In this document: positions 46,906-59,690 of the stretch, one piece after another
How the letters are laid out: the number at the start of each line of letters is the position of its first letter
Numbering within the stretch: position 1 is the stretch's first letter
Source of the DNA: Juglans regia
Taxonomy: Eukaryota > Streptophyta > Magnoliopsida > Fagales > Juglandaceae
Length of the DNA stretch: 64,000 bases
Direction: 5' to 3'
NCBI RefSeq assembly: GCF_001411555.2
Contig: NC_049911.1
Coordinates: 5,278,209-5,342,208, forward strand
Made by a program: the position numbers and the translations under genes
The notes under the pieces: model-generated
Seen by the model: the letters and a program-made list of their open reading frames with translations, nothing else
Told to the model about the DNA's origin: nothing
Database searches by the model: none

Positions 46906-47345
46906 TTGGTGGCCATGAGTTGGGCTTGCTTGGCCATGGCTGGCCATGGGTTGGCCGTGGCCTTGCTTGGGCCATGGCCTTGGCATGGCTTACCATGGCC
47001 TGCTATAGGCTGGCCCGTGGCTAGCCTTTGGTTGGCCTTCATGGGCTACTGAGGGGCAGGCCATGTGTTGTCTTGGCTTGTCCTTGGCTGGTCCTTGGCG
47101 CTACTAAGGTATGGGCCATGGCATAGCTGAGGGCGGGCCATGGCCTGTCTGTGGCTTGCCCATGGCTTGTTGTGGCATGGTCATGGGCGTATCTTGCTAG
47201 CTACGGGGCAAGGGGCATGGCCTGCATGAGGCATGGGCCATGGTGCAGCCAAGGCTGGGCCATGACCTGTCATGGGTTCAAGGGGCCATGGCTCAGTCAT
47301 CGACGAGACAAACCTCAACCTCGGTTGAGCCACAAAGTCCTTCTA
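46906..47345. repeat. Degenerate GGCCATGG-rich repeat tract
   Basis: GGCCATGG, GGGCCATGG, GGCATGG and TTGGC words recur more than twenty times over 440 bases at irregular spacing. The core word is its own inverse complement. No unit of fixed length was found. Confidence 0.75.
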
Positions 47346-47355
47346 AGATTGGCAT

Positions 47356-47520
47356 GTAACGCCTCGCATCCGGAGGTCCGGAGAGTTACCTCTTGTAACC
47401 TAACATCATCTTCCATAACAGATTTAAACACTCTAATATTCCATCAAAATACACAGTCTCGAAATTTCCACGACTTACAATACCAAAAATAGCATAAAAT
47501 CATAAATCAACTAAAGAGAC
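47356..47520. repeat. LTR-start fragment related to the LARD family
   Basis: TGTAACGCCTCGCATCCGGA followed by GGTCCGGAGAGTTACC resembles the LTR starts at 36463 and 51880. Similarity fades after about 165 bases. Confidence 0.6.
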
Positions 47521-48690
47521 TCCCAAAATAAATACTTGTATCCTCATGTATTTATTCTTCTACGAACTTTGATAAGTGTTATTTTTATGTGATTTTATTA
47601 CTATTTTATTTTTGAAAAATAACATTTTCCCTTCAAGACTATTGATTTTATTTTATTTATACATATTTTTATTTATTTTCTTGGATTTGAAGGAATGAGA
47701 AGATTTATTGCAAAATGAGAGCATTTTGGTATGAAAGAAAAAACTACGGATCCAGATCGATGAGAGGCAGCGAGATCTGAAAAGAGTCGATGAGATTTAG
47801 GCGAGGAGCCTTGTACCGTAGGGAGCAAAGAGAATAATCGCTCCACTCGGTAGGCGAGAAGATGGCCGTGTAGTCTTTGTGACCTCCACGCCCGCCAGTT
47901 TTATTCAAAGCACACAGCTTCTACCCGATGAGATCTTCCCGAGTTCCGTAATCAATTTACTGACTACCAAATCCTCTCAATCTCCCCAAATCAAGCCATA
48001 TATCATTGAATCTTCCATTTTAGATAATTTTGATATTCTTGGGAAAATTTCCTTTTATGTTAATATCTATCTTTAGAAATTATTTTCCAGATTTTTAGGC
48101 TAGATTGTAGCCTCATTTATTTTGTTTCCGGGTTTGGGTTTTGACATCTATTTAATCCCGTCTTAAGGGATGAATATCGGGTCTTGGTTCATAATCTTAG
48201 TTTTAGTTTTGAGTTTTAGAGAGTCTGCGTTTAGGTTTCGATAATTCAGAATTTATTATTTGAGTTTCTTTCAAGGAGGTAGATTTGGGGAAGCAGAGGC
48301 AAGAGTTGCATGTTTCATCAACTGACTCCAACGAAGAACACCAGTTTTATTCTTTTTTTTTTTTTTAATTTCATTATGAACTAATTTTATTTTCTAGAGT
48401 TTTGATGTAGCCTAGCATTGAACACATAGTTTATGTTTCAAGTCATTTTATTTTCAATATTTCCATAATTGAGTGTTTATTTCTTATTCTTAATGCTTAT
48501 AATTTTCTAACTAATTATTGTTCGATCTTTCGGATTGCAATAAGACCAAGAGGTGATTTGTAATTAAAGTTCTAGGATTAAACACTATTAGTTGAGCGAA
48601 AACAGAGCTACTTTACCGCGACTAGTGTGGTTTTCAAGAAAAATAAAAAAAACTCTTTTTTATGCCAGGGTTTTTCTTTTTAATTAACAT
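47521..48690. other. Unassigned repeat-like DNA
   Basis: No coding signal. The wording (AATAAGACCAAGAGGTGATT near 48540; TTTAATCCCGTCTTAAGGGA near 48150) looks like LTR leader or transposon DNA but the family is not recognised. Confidence 0.3.
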
Positions 48691-48850
48691 ATATTATATA
48701 TATATATATGGGCAGCTGGGCTGGAAGGGGATCACCCTCATCCTGGCCCCACCCTGGCTCTGGGCACCAAATGTGAGCGGCGCCATCCCCGTCCAGCCCA
48801 CAAGGGGACGGGCAGATGGGGGCAGGGCCCCGTTGCCCACTCCTACTTGT
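48691..48850. mobile_element. GC-rich hAT MITE half
   Basis: A TATATATA run followed by 150 GC-rich bases ending GTTGCCCACTCCTA has the same layout as the right half of the MITE at 30581-31143. The other end and a target duplication were not found. Confidence 0.4.
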
Positions 48851-49033
48851 GAGTCAATAGAGCCACATCTTGAGCTTGACCGACCACAAACCTCCCATAA
48901 TTGAGAGTGATGGTGCATCCAGAGCGCGGCTTCTTTCTTTTTCAGTTTCAAAGAGGGGGGGAGGTAGGCCGCTTTTGGCCGCATGTCGGAGTTGCTTCCC
49001 TGATGTTAATGGATGGGTGACTGACAATTGTGA

Positions 49034-49640
49034 TTAGATCAGGAACACCAGAAATTTGTGTATGTTCTCCATGGTGAGGAGAGAGTGAGACCAAACCACC
49101 TCTGGATTCTTCACGACCCACAAGTAGACGTAGTCCAAGTGACCTTCCTCTCTTTGAGAGATAGCCATGTCGAAGGATTTCCCGTCTGGAGCACAGCTCG
49201 CTTCGTTAACAGGGAACTCCCAACCAAACCCGAAAACAAAGAAAAACTTCTTGTGCCGGTCCTTGATGTTAGAAAAGCAAGACTCCAAACAAAGACAAAC
49301 TCACGTGCTATGAGGTCCGAATGCTCATCACATGTAGGTTCTAGGGCCAAACGGCACATCACATAACACAAAAGTAGAATCCTCTAGGCATTGGGAATAA
49401 GCTGAGATGGGGCTAGACCTAAGAAATGTAGTTCACAAACGGGGCGGTAGAAGGGATCCCGTAACCCCAGGGAGAAAACATCAAGGTATAGGGCCACTTG
49501 CTCAACAAATCCATTCGGATCAACTGCCCCATGGCAAGGACAAGGTGGGATCCCGTAACCCCAGCGAGAAAATATCAAGGTATAGGGCCACTTGCTCAGC
49601 AAATCCATTTGGATCAACTGCGCCATGGCAAGGACAAGGT
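49034..49640 (-). pseudogene. Putative gypsy-type transposon gag N-terminal fragment
   Basis: The minus strand codes LGLRDPFYRPVCELHFLGLAP with SQLIPNA after it, then FFFVFGFGWEFPVNE and HLDYVYLWVVKNPEVVW. This matches the N-terminal domain of plant putative gypsy-type transposon proteins (Pfam family Transposase_28 type, by memory). Stops and frameshifts break it, and a 94-bp duplication (49453-49640) doubles part of the coding text. Confidence 0.6.
49453..49640. repeat. Tandem duplication, two 94-bp units
   Basis: GGGATCCCGTAACCCCAG starts copies at 49453 and 49547, and GGGATCCC recurs at 49641. The copies differ at a few bases. Ninety-four is not a multiple of three, so the duplication breaks the gag frame. 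Confidence 0.95.
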
Positions 49641-50216
49641 GGGATCCCTCGTTGAGTCTATGTTTGTCGTAGGGGTAGTGGCAGATCAGAGGCTCCCTAT
49701 GAACCTCTCAACCTTAGAGGAATTCACACTGCTAGAATCATTGAGAGACCCGCGAGTGGAAGCCGGTCAAGATCCATGAGCTCCAACACGAGTGGTTTGA
49801 TAAGAAGCCATAGAACATTGTACAACAATGAAAGGCAGAGGAACACAAGGGAGGAAGTGGCAAAGAAAATGAGAAAAGCTAAAACATAAGGGCGTACGGG
49901 AACAAGTGAGATGTTTTGAAAGAGAAAAGCAGCGGTTGGAGACCGAAGCTTTGACCCATAGCAACACATGTCACCAAATGCAGGGTGAGATGCACAAGTC
50001 CCACAAAGCAAGCAGCTTGAGGGAACATGAGGAAGGGGAACCGATGGACACTAGCAAATCTCATGCAAAAATAAAAAAAGAATGAAAGAATAAAATTCCC
50101 ATCGTACGTACAACAAGAATTTGCAATGTAACTAATAGGCTCTAATCTCAACCAAAAAGATGAAACCTTGCCAAGTCTGCTGAACTAGGATCTGTGTACA
50201 AGGAAAGGGAGCCATG
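49641..50216. other. Unassigned DNA beside the solo LTR
   Basis: No gene recognised; probably part of the same gypsy-type relic. It continues at 57144 beyond the solo LTR. Confidence 0.35.
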
Positions 50217-50809
50217 CAAGTTGTAACACCCCGTTCCCGAGGGTCCAGAGAGTTAACTCATGTTACCTGATAATCAATTCCAACATTGCTAATATACTTC
50301 CAAAAGCTCCAAATCAAACATAAACACTTCAAATTAATTAACCACACATATTCGTATATAAAATCCTCAATATAGTAACCCCAAAAATTACCAACTTCTC
50401 TACATGTCACTTAAACTCACATTTCAACAATATAATTATCAAAAATACCAATACTCATCGAAAGCTTTCTATTCTTAATCTACTATTCTTAAGTCATCTC
50501 ACTCAATTCTGCATAGTCCTGATCCTCAGCTAAAATATCCAAAAATCATCTGAAAATACTAGAGATAAGAGGGGGTGAGTTATCAACAACTCAGTAAGCA
50601 GGTAACATATACTAGTAATCAAACATGAGCATTTACATATTTTAGAATGCAGAACAAAACACTTTTTATTTTCAGAATGCAGAGTCAGAACATGTTATCA
50701 AAAATTTCAGAGCGAAAGTTCAAAAATATTCTTATTCAAAGTCTTTTGGCATAGCATAACGGACCACCATCATACCAGAATATCATATCACATCAGAGGC
50801 CATGTTTAA

Positions 50810-53800
50810 CCCATGTGGTAAGGTTGTGCAAACCCCGGTAGCTAACCGAGGAGAAACAGAATATGAATTTTTCATTTATTTATTCTCGGAGCCTCGAGTG
50901 TGGACACAGGAAAGACCACCAGAAAAACCATTTTGTTTCCAAAGTGGGTGCACTAGAAACAGAACAGTTGGTACCAACTCAAACAGAAGTTACTATTAGC
51001 ACCCGTGGTAGGTCAAATAGATCACCATCCACAAACCACATCCCGATTTAGAATGTCATGCCAAAAGTTTTCAGAAATCACATCATATTAGAGTACAGAA
51101 CATCTTCAGAGTAGAACAAAACAGAATCAGATCACAAAACATAATTTTATCCACAAACTTTCATATTCGCTCTCTTTTGCACAGTTCAGAAGCAAAATGC
51201 AAAATAGCTCATGTCTACACCAGTCATGCCAGAAAATACTTTATTCTTAAACAGAATCTCATGAGTAATGCAGAACAAATAACTGAGGTAGTTCAAATCT
51301 TTTTTCATAACAAAACATGCATATTTTCAAAAATCAACCTCAACCCATTTTATTTTTATGCAAATCTAGTATAGGAACCCCGCTTACCTAGATGACTTAG
51401 CTTTTCAGAATTTTCCAAAAAAATGTTGAGTCGACTATAAATCGTCACCTATAAAAATAATCACGTAATTTTTGTAAGTTTTCAATCAATCACGTATTTC
51501 GATATTTAAGCCTAAACTTCTAAAATAACATATTTTAATTCCTTAAAACTTAAAACTCTCATAATCCTAAAATATATCATCACTTTCTAAAATCATCAAT
51601 ATCCACCATAACCAACTTCAAACTCAAAATACCAATATTTAAATCTGAAATAGCCAACAAATCTCACATCATAAACCAATTACACAAACAACTGCATCCA
51701 ATCCAACCGACCCCCTTACTCCTTGGACTTACTTCGGCACAACCAACCAATTCACAGTAAAAAGGAGTTAGTGCAAAAAAAATACATTTAAATCTCAAAG
51801 TTTTTTGGAAAAATACTTACAATGCTATAACATACTTTTCGAATAATCACGGAGGTGCAAGAGGTGACGACACAACAACTGTAACGCCCCGTCCCCGAGG
51901 GTCCGGAGAATTAACTCATATAACCTGATAATCAACTCTCACAAGGCTAGAGTACTTCCAAATTCAAGAATATATATTTTCTCAAATCTCAAATCAAACA
52001 TAAATACTTAAATTAAATAAACCATATAAACTCATCTATCCAATTTTCAATCCAGCAACTCAAATAAAATCAACTCTTATTCATGTCTCAAATAACAAAC
52101 TAAAAATAATGAAACATTAACATAAGTCTCCATAAACCATCTAAATACATTGAAGCAAACTTAAGAAATATAAATAACTTCCAACATCAACACTAATACC
52201 ACGGGATACCCAACAACCATTCACTGCTAATTTTCTCCATAAACTCTAATACTGATCCTCAGCTGAACCATCAATGTCATCTGAAATATTATGGAGATAA
52301 GGGGTGAGTTATCAACAACTCAGTAAGTAGAGGACATATACAAGTGTGTAAACATGAGCATTTACAGAAATCAGAATGCAAAACAAAATATTTTCTTTTA
52401 GAATGCAGAATCAGAATAATGTTTTTCAAAATGCAGCGTCAGAACATGTTACCAAAAATATCAGAGCGATAGTTCGAAAATATTCATAATCAAAATCCCT
52501 TTGGCATAGCATAAACTAAAACATCACATCTTATCTTGTCATATCAGAACAAATACCATGTTTAACCCCCGTGGTAGGGTTGTGCAAACCCCGGTAGCTA
52601 ACCGAGGAGAAACAGAATATGAATTTTTCATTTATTTATTCTCGGAGCCTCGAGTGTGGACACAGGAAAGACCACCAGAAAAACCATTTTGTTTCCAAAG
52701 TGGGTGCACTAGAAACAGAACAGTTGGTACCAACTCAAACAGAAGTTACTATTAGCACCCGTGGTAGGTCAAATAGATCACCATCCACAAACCACATCCC
52801 GATTTAGAATGTCATGCCAAAAGTTTTCAGAAATCACATCATATTAGAGTACAGAACATCTTCAGAATAGAACAAAACAGAATCAGATCACAAAACATAA
52901 TTTTATCCACAAACTTTCATATTCGCTCTCTTTTGCACAGTTCAGAAGCAAAATGCAAAATAGCTCATGTCTACACCAGTCATGCCAGAAAATACTTTAT
53001 TCTTAAACAGAATCTCATGAGTAATGCAGAACAAATAACTGAGGTAGTTCAAATCTTTTTTCATAACAAAACATGCATATTTTCAAAAATCAACCTCAAC
53101 CCATTTTATTTTTATGCAAATCTAGTATAGGAACCCCGCTTACCTAGATGACTTAGCTTTTAAGAATTTTCCAAAAAAATGTTGAGTCGACTATAAATCG
53201 TCACCTATAAAAATAATCACGTAATTTTTGTAAGTTTTCAATCAATCACGTATTTCGATATTTAAGCCTAAACTTCTAAAATAACATATTTTAATTCCTT
53301 AAAACTTAAAACTCTCATAATCCTAAAATATATCATCACTTTCTAAAATCATCAATATCCACCATAACCAACTTCAAACTCAAAATACCAATATTTAAAT
53401 CTGAAATAGCCAACAAATCTCACATCATAAACCAATTACACAAACAACTGCATCCAATCCAACCGACCCCCTTACTCCTTGGACTTACTTCGGCACAACC
53501 AACCAATTCACAGTAAAAAGGAGTTAGCGCAAAAAAAATACATTTAAATCTCAAAGTTTTTTGGAAAAATACTTACAATGCTATAACATACTTTTCGAAG
53601 AATCACGGAGGTGCAAGAGGTGACGACACAACAACTGTAACGCCCCGTCCCCGAGGGTCCGGAGAGTTAACTCATATAACCTGATAATCAACTCTCACAA
53701 GGCTAGAGTACTTCCAAATTCAAGAATATATATTTTCTCAAATCTCAAATCAAACATAAATACTTAAATTAAATAAACCATATAAACTCATCTATCCAAT

Positions 53801-54018
53801 TTTCAATCCAGCAACTCAAATAAAATCAACTCTTATTCATGTCTCAAATAACAAACTAAAAATAATGAAACATTAACATAAGTCTCCATAAACCATCTAA
53901 ATACATTGAAGCAAACTTAAGAAATATAAATAACTTCCAACATCAACACTAATACCACGAGATACCCAACAACCATTCACTGCTAATTTTCTCCATAAAC
54001 TCTAATACTGATCCTCAG
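50810..54018. repeat. Tandem duplication with 1,756-bp offset
   Basis: About 50810-52262 recurs at 52566-54018 with only a handful of differences (for example GAGAATTAAC at 51907 versus GAGAGTTAAC at 53663). The word ACAAC/TGTAACGCCCC marking the inner insertion occurs at both 51875 and 53631. At 54019 the second copy jumps to GAAACAAAATGTGAATC, losing about 345 bases. Identical short open frames in both copies are not genes. Confidence 0.95.
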
Positions 54019-56196
54019 CAGAAACAAAATGTGAATCTTCCCCTTATTCATTCTCGGAGCCCCGAGTGTGCACATAGGAAAGACCACGCAGAAAACCACT
54101 TTGTTTCCAAAGTAGGTGCACCAAAAACAGAAAAGTTGGTACCAACCCGAACAGAGGCCACAGTTTTACACCCGTGGTGAGGTCAGAACGGAACAAAAAC
54201 AGAAATAGAAACATAATGTTATGCCAGAGGTTTTCAAAAATCACATCAGATCATTTCAGAGTACAGAAAATCTTCAGAACAGAACAAAATTATTACACAA
54301 CATAATTTATGCACAAAATTTCATATTCGCTCTTTTTTTCAAAGTTCAGAAACAGAATGTCAAAAATAAACTCATGTCTACACCAGTCATGACAGAAAAT
54401 AATTTCTTCTTAAACAGAATCTCATGAGTAATGCAGAACAAAAAACTGAGGCAGTTCAAATTTCTTTTCAACATCAAATATGTACATTTTCCAAAAATAA
54501 CCTCAGCTCATTTTATTTTAAATGCAAAGTCTAGCATAGGAATCCCGCTTACCTGAACTTTTTAGCTTTTTCGAAATTCCTCAAAAACGTCGAACAATAA
54601 TTAATCGTCACCTATAAAATAATCATGTAATTCTCATAAATATCCAATTAATCACTTATTTCAATATTTAATCCTAAGCTTATAAAATAATCTATTTAAT
54701 TCCTCAAAACCTAAAATCACCACTCATCACTTTCTAAAATCGTCAATGCTAATTTTAATACTATGACTAAAACATTTAAAAGTCAGACCTATTTACTAAT
54801 GAAAACAACTTATGAAGCTTAATACTAAGTAATATAATTATCCCAAAATATTTTAAAATAAACCATGACTATTTTTAAGTAGACTAAATCATATCTAAAG
54901 TGTAAAAATAATATTACTCCAATATTATTTACTCTTAACATAAATCTTTACTTAATAACATATTAAAAATAGTTTTCTGTAATCATAATTAAATAACAGT
55001 GTACTAACACATAATAAAAAAAAATAAAAGCCCATTGATATAACATGCAGTAAAGGGCATTACGGTAATTCACTTAATTCCTTGCAAACTAACCAAAACA
55101 AAACCTACGTAAATTGAAAACATGCACGACGGAAACTACCCAAGGGAAATCGAGGCGCGACGGGTTGGCTGGAGGGACCGCAGTGGTGCGGCAGAAGAGC
55201 AGGAGCGCGGCGAAGCTTCCGTCGAGCAGCGCTGGGCACGAGACAAAGAGAGGGAGAGGTGAGCGAGAGAGGGCGGAGAGAAAGGAGGGAGTAACCGAGG
55301 GAGGTACTCACCATGAGGGTGCTACGACAGGGGTGGCCTGAGGGTGTTCGGCGCCCTTATCCGCGTGGGTGGCGACGGCCTGGAGTGCTGGAGCGGTGCG
55401 GTGCAGTGCAGTGGTCCAGTGGATGGGACTCTGTTTCGGGAGGCCAAAAACAGGGGAAAAAGCTGTTGAGTCTTCCGTGAGAGGGGTGGCTCGCGGTGGT
55501 GGCTTTCGTGAGGCGGGATCACCACGCGGTGGAGCTCTCGGTGGAGGGTGAGTGCAGCGACTTATGGTGGTTGGACAACTGTGTTTTTCGGATGTCACAA
55601 ATGGTGGAAGTCAAGGCGTGAAATAGAGGCTTCACGGGCGCTGGTGGCAGCTTCGTCTAGCTGGGCACGGTTGGGGTGGTGAACTAAGAGAGGCTGAGGT
55701 ATAGACGCGGACGGTGCTTGGCGGCGTCGCGGCACGCGGATAAGCTTTGGGGTGCGAGGAACCGAGGGGATGAAGGCTGAGGAGGAAAAACTGGGCTATG
55801 GTTCCGCGTGGGAGGCCAGCGGCGTGAGCTATCTTCACATGCATATATATATATATATATATATATGTAGGTGGATGAACAAGAAAGGAAAACCCTAGAG
55901 AAGTAGACGTGTGTGTGAATGCATACCGTGAACGAATGCGTGCGTGTGTGCATGCTGTGCGACGGAAAAAAAAATAAGCCGTGCGAAAAAAAATAAAATA
56001 GACGGAAAGAGAAGGAATTAAAAATGAAACATGCGGGAAAGAAAAAAATAATAATAAACTGCCAAGATCTCCAAATTAAAGGAAAAAAAATCGCTACTCA
56101 AATTCGTAAAATAAAAACTTAAAATACCAAGCTCAAATAAATAAATAAATAAAAATCTAAAGTCCAACTATACCAATTTTGGGTCCGGGTGCTACA
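51880..56196 (-). mobile_element. Second, related LTR inserted in the solo LTR
   Basis: Runs from TGTAACGCCCCGTCCCCGAG to GGGTCCGGGTGCTACA, flanked by the perfect duplication ACAAC (51875-51879 and 56197-56201). It contains an extra tandem copy of part of the outer LTR (52566-53635). Its own 3' half carries a GC-rich block (55110-55850), a (TA)n run (55844-55866) and AT-rich DNA. No coding or primer site was found, so it too looks like a solo LTR. Confidence 0.85.
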
Positions 56197-57143
56197 ACAA
56201 CGGAACAGTGCAAAATGCACTAGGCCGTGGGTCTCAAAAATCCACTTTTGAACAGGGACAAACTAAGACTCGAGATTACTAGGGAATGACTTAGGGATGT
56301 CAGTGAAACTAATTGTGGTGGTGGTTGGCCGTGGGTGGCGGCGTAGAGAGCAGTTCAAGTCCAAAAAGTCTAAAACGAAAATGGAGTTAGATGGACTTCA
56401 CCGGTGGCAGATCAGAGCTGAGGATGAGTGGGTTAGGTTGGTGGGAGGTCAAGGATGATATGGTGAAGAGATGGTGGCCGGAGGTGGCGCAAGGAATGTT
56501 GCGGCTTTAGGTCGCGTGTGGGGGTTAACGGTGGCGTGGAAGGAGCTGAAAACACAGGGCGTGGTCGCCAGTCGGTGAGGAAGAGGTTGGAAGGGTCGGT
56601 GGTGGACACGGACGGTGCACAGTGGCACTTGGGGCTGACGAAGAAAACGAACGGGGGAGAGAGGAGGGACTCGTGCGGGCTGGGAGAGAAATAGAGGAGA
56701 AATAAGGAGAAAAAGAAAGAGAATGAAGGACAAAGAGTAGAAAAAAAAAGTAAAAAGAAAAAAGAAAAAAGTGAGGGAAAGAAATAAAGTACAGTTCTCA
56801 CAACTTGGGTCACAAAATTGATCCAATGAAAATGATTTCAAAACAATAAATTTAAATAAAATAACATAAACGGAGAGACTAGTTAAAATAAAATAATAAT
56901 AAAAATCCAACAATACAAAAAATTTCAAGTCCAATATTAAACTGATTTAAAGTAAAGAGCAATTAAAATGCAAAACGATAATTAATACCAAGAAAGCACA
57001 TCAAAGTAAATTTCACAACTTAAAAATTATAAAATAAATCCAACAAGAAATCCAATAAATTTTAAAACAAGAGAACCAATATTTAAATTAATTAAAATAA
57101 TCATTTAGTTAAAATACACTAAAATGCGGAATATCACACAAGT

Positions 57144-57814
57144 GGCCCAAAGGCTCGTCCCTTAGGGGTAGGGCAAACTTGTTTGAAAAAATCAATGGTC
57201 TTCATACTCTTAAGAAGCCCTATCATGTAGAGTACGCTGATGGACCTACAGGAAAAACCTTTTTTTTTTTTAGGTAGGGTTCATCAGGAAACTTAGGAAG
57301 GATGTCGAATTAAATGCAGTGAAGTGGCCGTTCGAGAGATATGCCCATGTTAAGTTGGGTTGATCACAAGGCCTAGAGGGGTTATTGCATTGAATTGACA
57401 TGCTTCCTCGGATGAGGTAGTGTTGTCAAACTATTGACAGTGGTAAGTGAGACTCCAGCCTTAGAAGGAGATACAAATAGGAAAAATGGGAAGACAAAGA
57501 GGTACGGTTCTTACTCTCTCTTGACATCCAAGCATAAATCTTATAAGATAGTTGACTTATGCATTAGAGACAATACCTCTTTACAAATCTCGAGTCGTAT
57601 CTGCTTTCCTACATTCAAGCCAAAGGAATAATCGGTATGCAAAACAAGTCATTAATAAATGTAATTTTTTTTTAACTTTCACATCAAAGAAAACCTATAC
57701 AATTGCTTTCTTTTTTCACCAATCTTTGAGGGGGCGGGGGCCCGTGAAGCTTCGACATTCAAGCTTTAATGAACGTGTCATATTTGTAAACTATATATAT
57801 GAAATTAATGTTGT
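57144..57814. other. Unassigned DNA between solo LTR and LINE
   Basis: No gene recognised; probably a continuation of the degenerate element left of the solo LTR. Small open frames at 57434-57631 and 57552-57839 show no family signature. Confidence 0.35.
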
Positions 57815-59690
57815 TGTCAACCTGCCCTTCCATTGCTGAAGCTTCGACCAGATTTTGTGTTTTATATCTGAAAAGACCCTATTTTTGTTTTTCCCAATCA
57901 TAGGTGGAAGGCCTAGGTATTTGTCATAGTTCTGGTATTCTTTAATGCCCCAGGAACCAAGTAGTTGTTGTTGTGCTGCTGAAGATACATTGCTGCTAAA
58001 GACCATTGATGTGTTGTCCCTATTGATTTTTTGTCTTGAGGCCCTCTCATAAGTTTCAAGGATTCTTTGCACTTCACTATTTTCTTGGCTTGAGGCCTTG
58101 CAAAACAATATGTTGTCATCTGCAAACAGTAGATGATTCACCACAGGAGCTCCTCTATAGACTTGGATTCCCCTTATCAAGTTTCTTGAATCTACTTGAG
58201 CCAGCAGGAAAATAAGTCCTTCGGTTCCCAACAAGAAAATATATGGAGACAAGGGTCTCCTTGTCTTATCCCTCGGGTGGGATGAATTGGTTCAACATGT
58301 TCACCATTTATGAGAATGGAAAAGGACACAATTTTCACACACCTCATAATCAAGCGGATCCATTTGCAAGCAAATCCCATATGTTGCATAACATCCTCCA
58401 AGTAGTGCCATTCAAGTTTGTCATAGTCTTTGCTCATGTCTAGTTTGAGGGACATGAAGCATGTTTTGCCTTTCCTTTTTCTTCTAAGAAAATCAATCAT
58501 CTCATAAGCTACCAAGATATTATCAGATATGGCTCTTCCAGGTACAAAAGCATTTTGGGAAATAGAGATAATCTTAGGGAGGATCAACTTTAGCCTATTA
58601 GATAAGACCTTGGAGATCAATTTGTAAATTACATTATAGAGGCTAATGGGTTTGTATTTTGACACTTTAAGAGGATTTTTTTTATTTTAGGAATGAGAGC
58701 TATAAAAGTGTGATTAATAGCACAAGGGAATTGGCCATTGTTAAGAGCATTAAGCACAGCCTTAGACACTGATTTACCAACTATATGCCAATATTTTTTA
58801 TAGAAAATGGGGGCCATACGAGACCAAGGACTGTGGTGGGGTTCATTTGATGAAGAGCTAGCTCCACTTCAACATCAGTAAAGACTTTGGTAAGCTCCTC
58901 ATTCATCTCTGTTGTAACTCTGCCATTCAGAGATGCTAAGAAGTCCAAATTACAGGGTTGTGCATCTGATTTGAACATGTCTTCATAGTAACTCATGATT
59001 AGTTCATTCCTTCTTTTTGCTTCTTACCACTCTCCAGACTCATAATGGTGTTCTTTTTCCTGTTCCTTTGGTTTGCTTGGCTATGGAAGAACTTTGTGTT
59101 TTGATCTCCTGCCTTGAGCCAAAGGGCTTTTGATATTTGCCTCCATTGTATTTCTTCCCTTTCCAACCATACTTGAACTTCATCTCGAGCTTGTTGTAGG
59201 GTTGATAGTAGTCTCATCTGCATCTTGAATCTTTCCCAGGTTGATTCTAGTTTGTTGCAGCCCTTTGTGCACTTGTCCAAAGCTTTGTTTGCTCCATTTT
59301 AAGAGACTTTCACTACAGGCTGATAGCTTCCCCATGATGTCATCAGAAGATCCATACCTTCCAGGAGCTGCCAGACCTTCTCTATTACCTTGCCACAATC
59401 TTCACTTTCAATCCACACAGCTTTGAACATGAAAGGGTTTAGGGCCTTTATGTCTTCGAGAGATGCCTTCTGTATTAAGGACAATTGGAGCATTGTTTGA
59501 ATGGGCTGCTATGGTGTGTATCACCTTGGAAAAAGGGAAGGCTCGAGACCATGCATGGTTAGCTAGGGCTCGGTCCAGCCTCTCTAAAATTGCATGGGTC
59601 CCTTCCCTATTGTTCTGGCCACTTGGTGAAATGAGAACCTTCAAATCCCAAGTCTTTCAAAGCACAATCATCTATCACATCTCATCTCCT
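57815..59690 (-). pseudogene. LINE (L1-type) endonuclease-reverse transcriptase fragment
   Basis: On the minus strand, the C-terminal end of an endonuclease domain (RLDRALANHAWSRAFP, 59520-59610) is followed by a linker (WLEREEIQWRQISKALWLKA, DQNTKFFHSQANQRNRKK), then reverse transcriptase with YKPISLYNVIYKLISKVLSN, QNAFVPGRAISDNI, LKLDMSKDYDKLEWHYL, GIRQGDPCL and the active-site block NHLLFADDNILF (58103-58140). It ends with KIWSKLQQWKGRL near 57815. Frameshifts occur near 58240, 58660 and 59000. Both the 5' part of the endonuclease and everything after the palm/thumb region are missing. The order and FADD motif are those of plant L1-like LINEs. Confidence 0.88.

Larger units (their letters stand above)
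50222..57138 (-). mobile_element. Solo LTR of the LARD family, split by a second LTR
   Basis: Starts TGTAACACCCCGTTCCC and ends GCGGAATATCACA. It is flanked by the perfect 5-bp duplication CAAGT (50217-50221 and 57139-57143). The outer LTR consists of 50222-51879 and 56202-57138, together about 2.6 kb, the same length and layout as the LARD LTRs at 32337 and 36463. No internal domain exists, so it is a solo LTR left by recombination between two LTRs. The orientation matches the LARD element. Confidence 0.88.

Noticed and set aside
50802..53130. Pairs of identical short open frames (50802/52558, 50863/52619, 51177/52933)
   Set aside because: Their identity comes from the 1,756-bp duplication of LTR DNA; overlapping frames and lack of any domain argue against genes.
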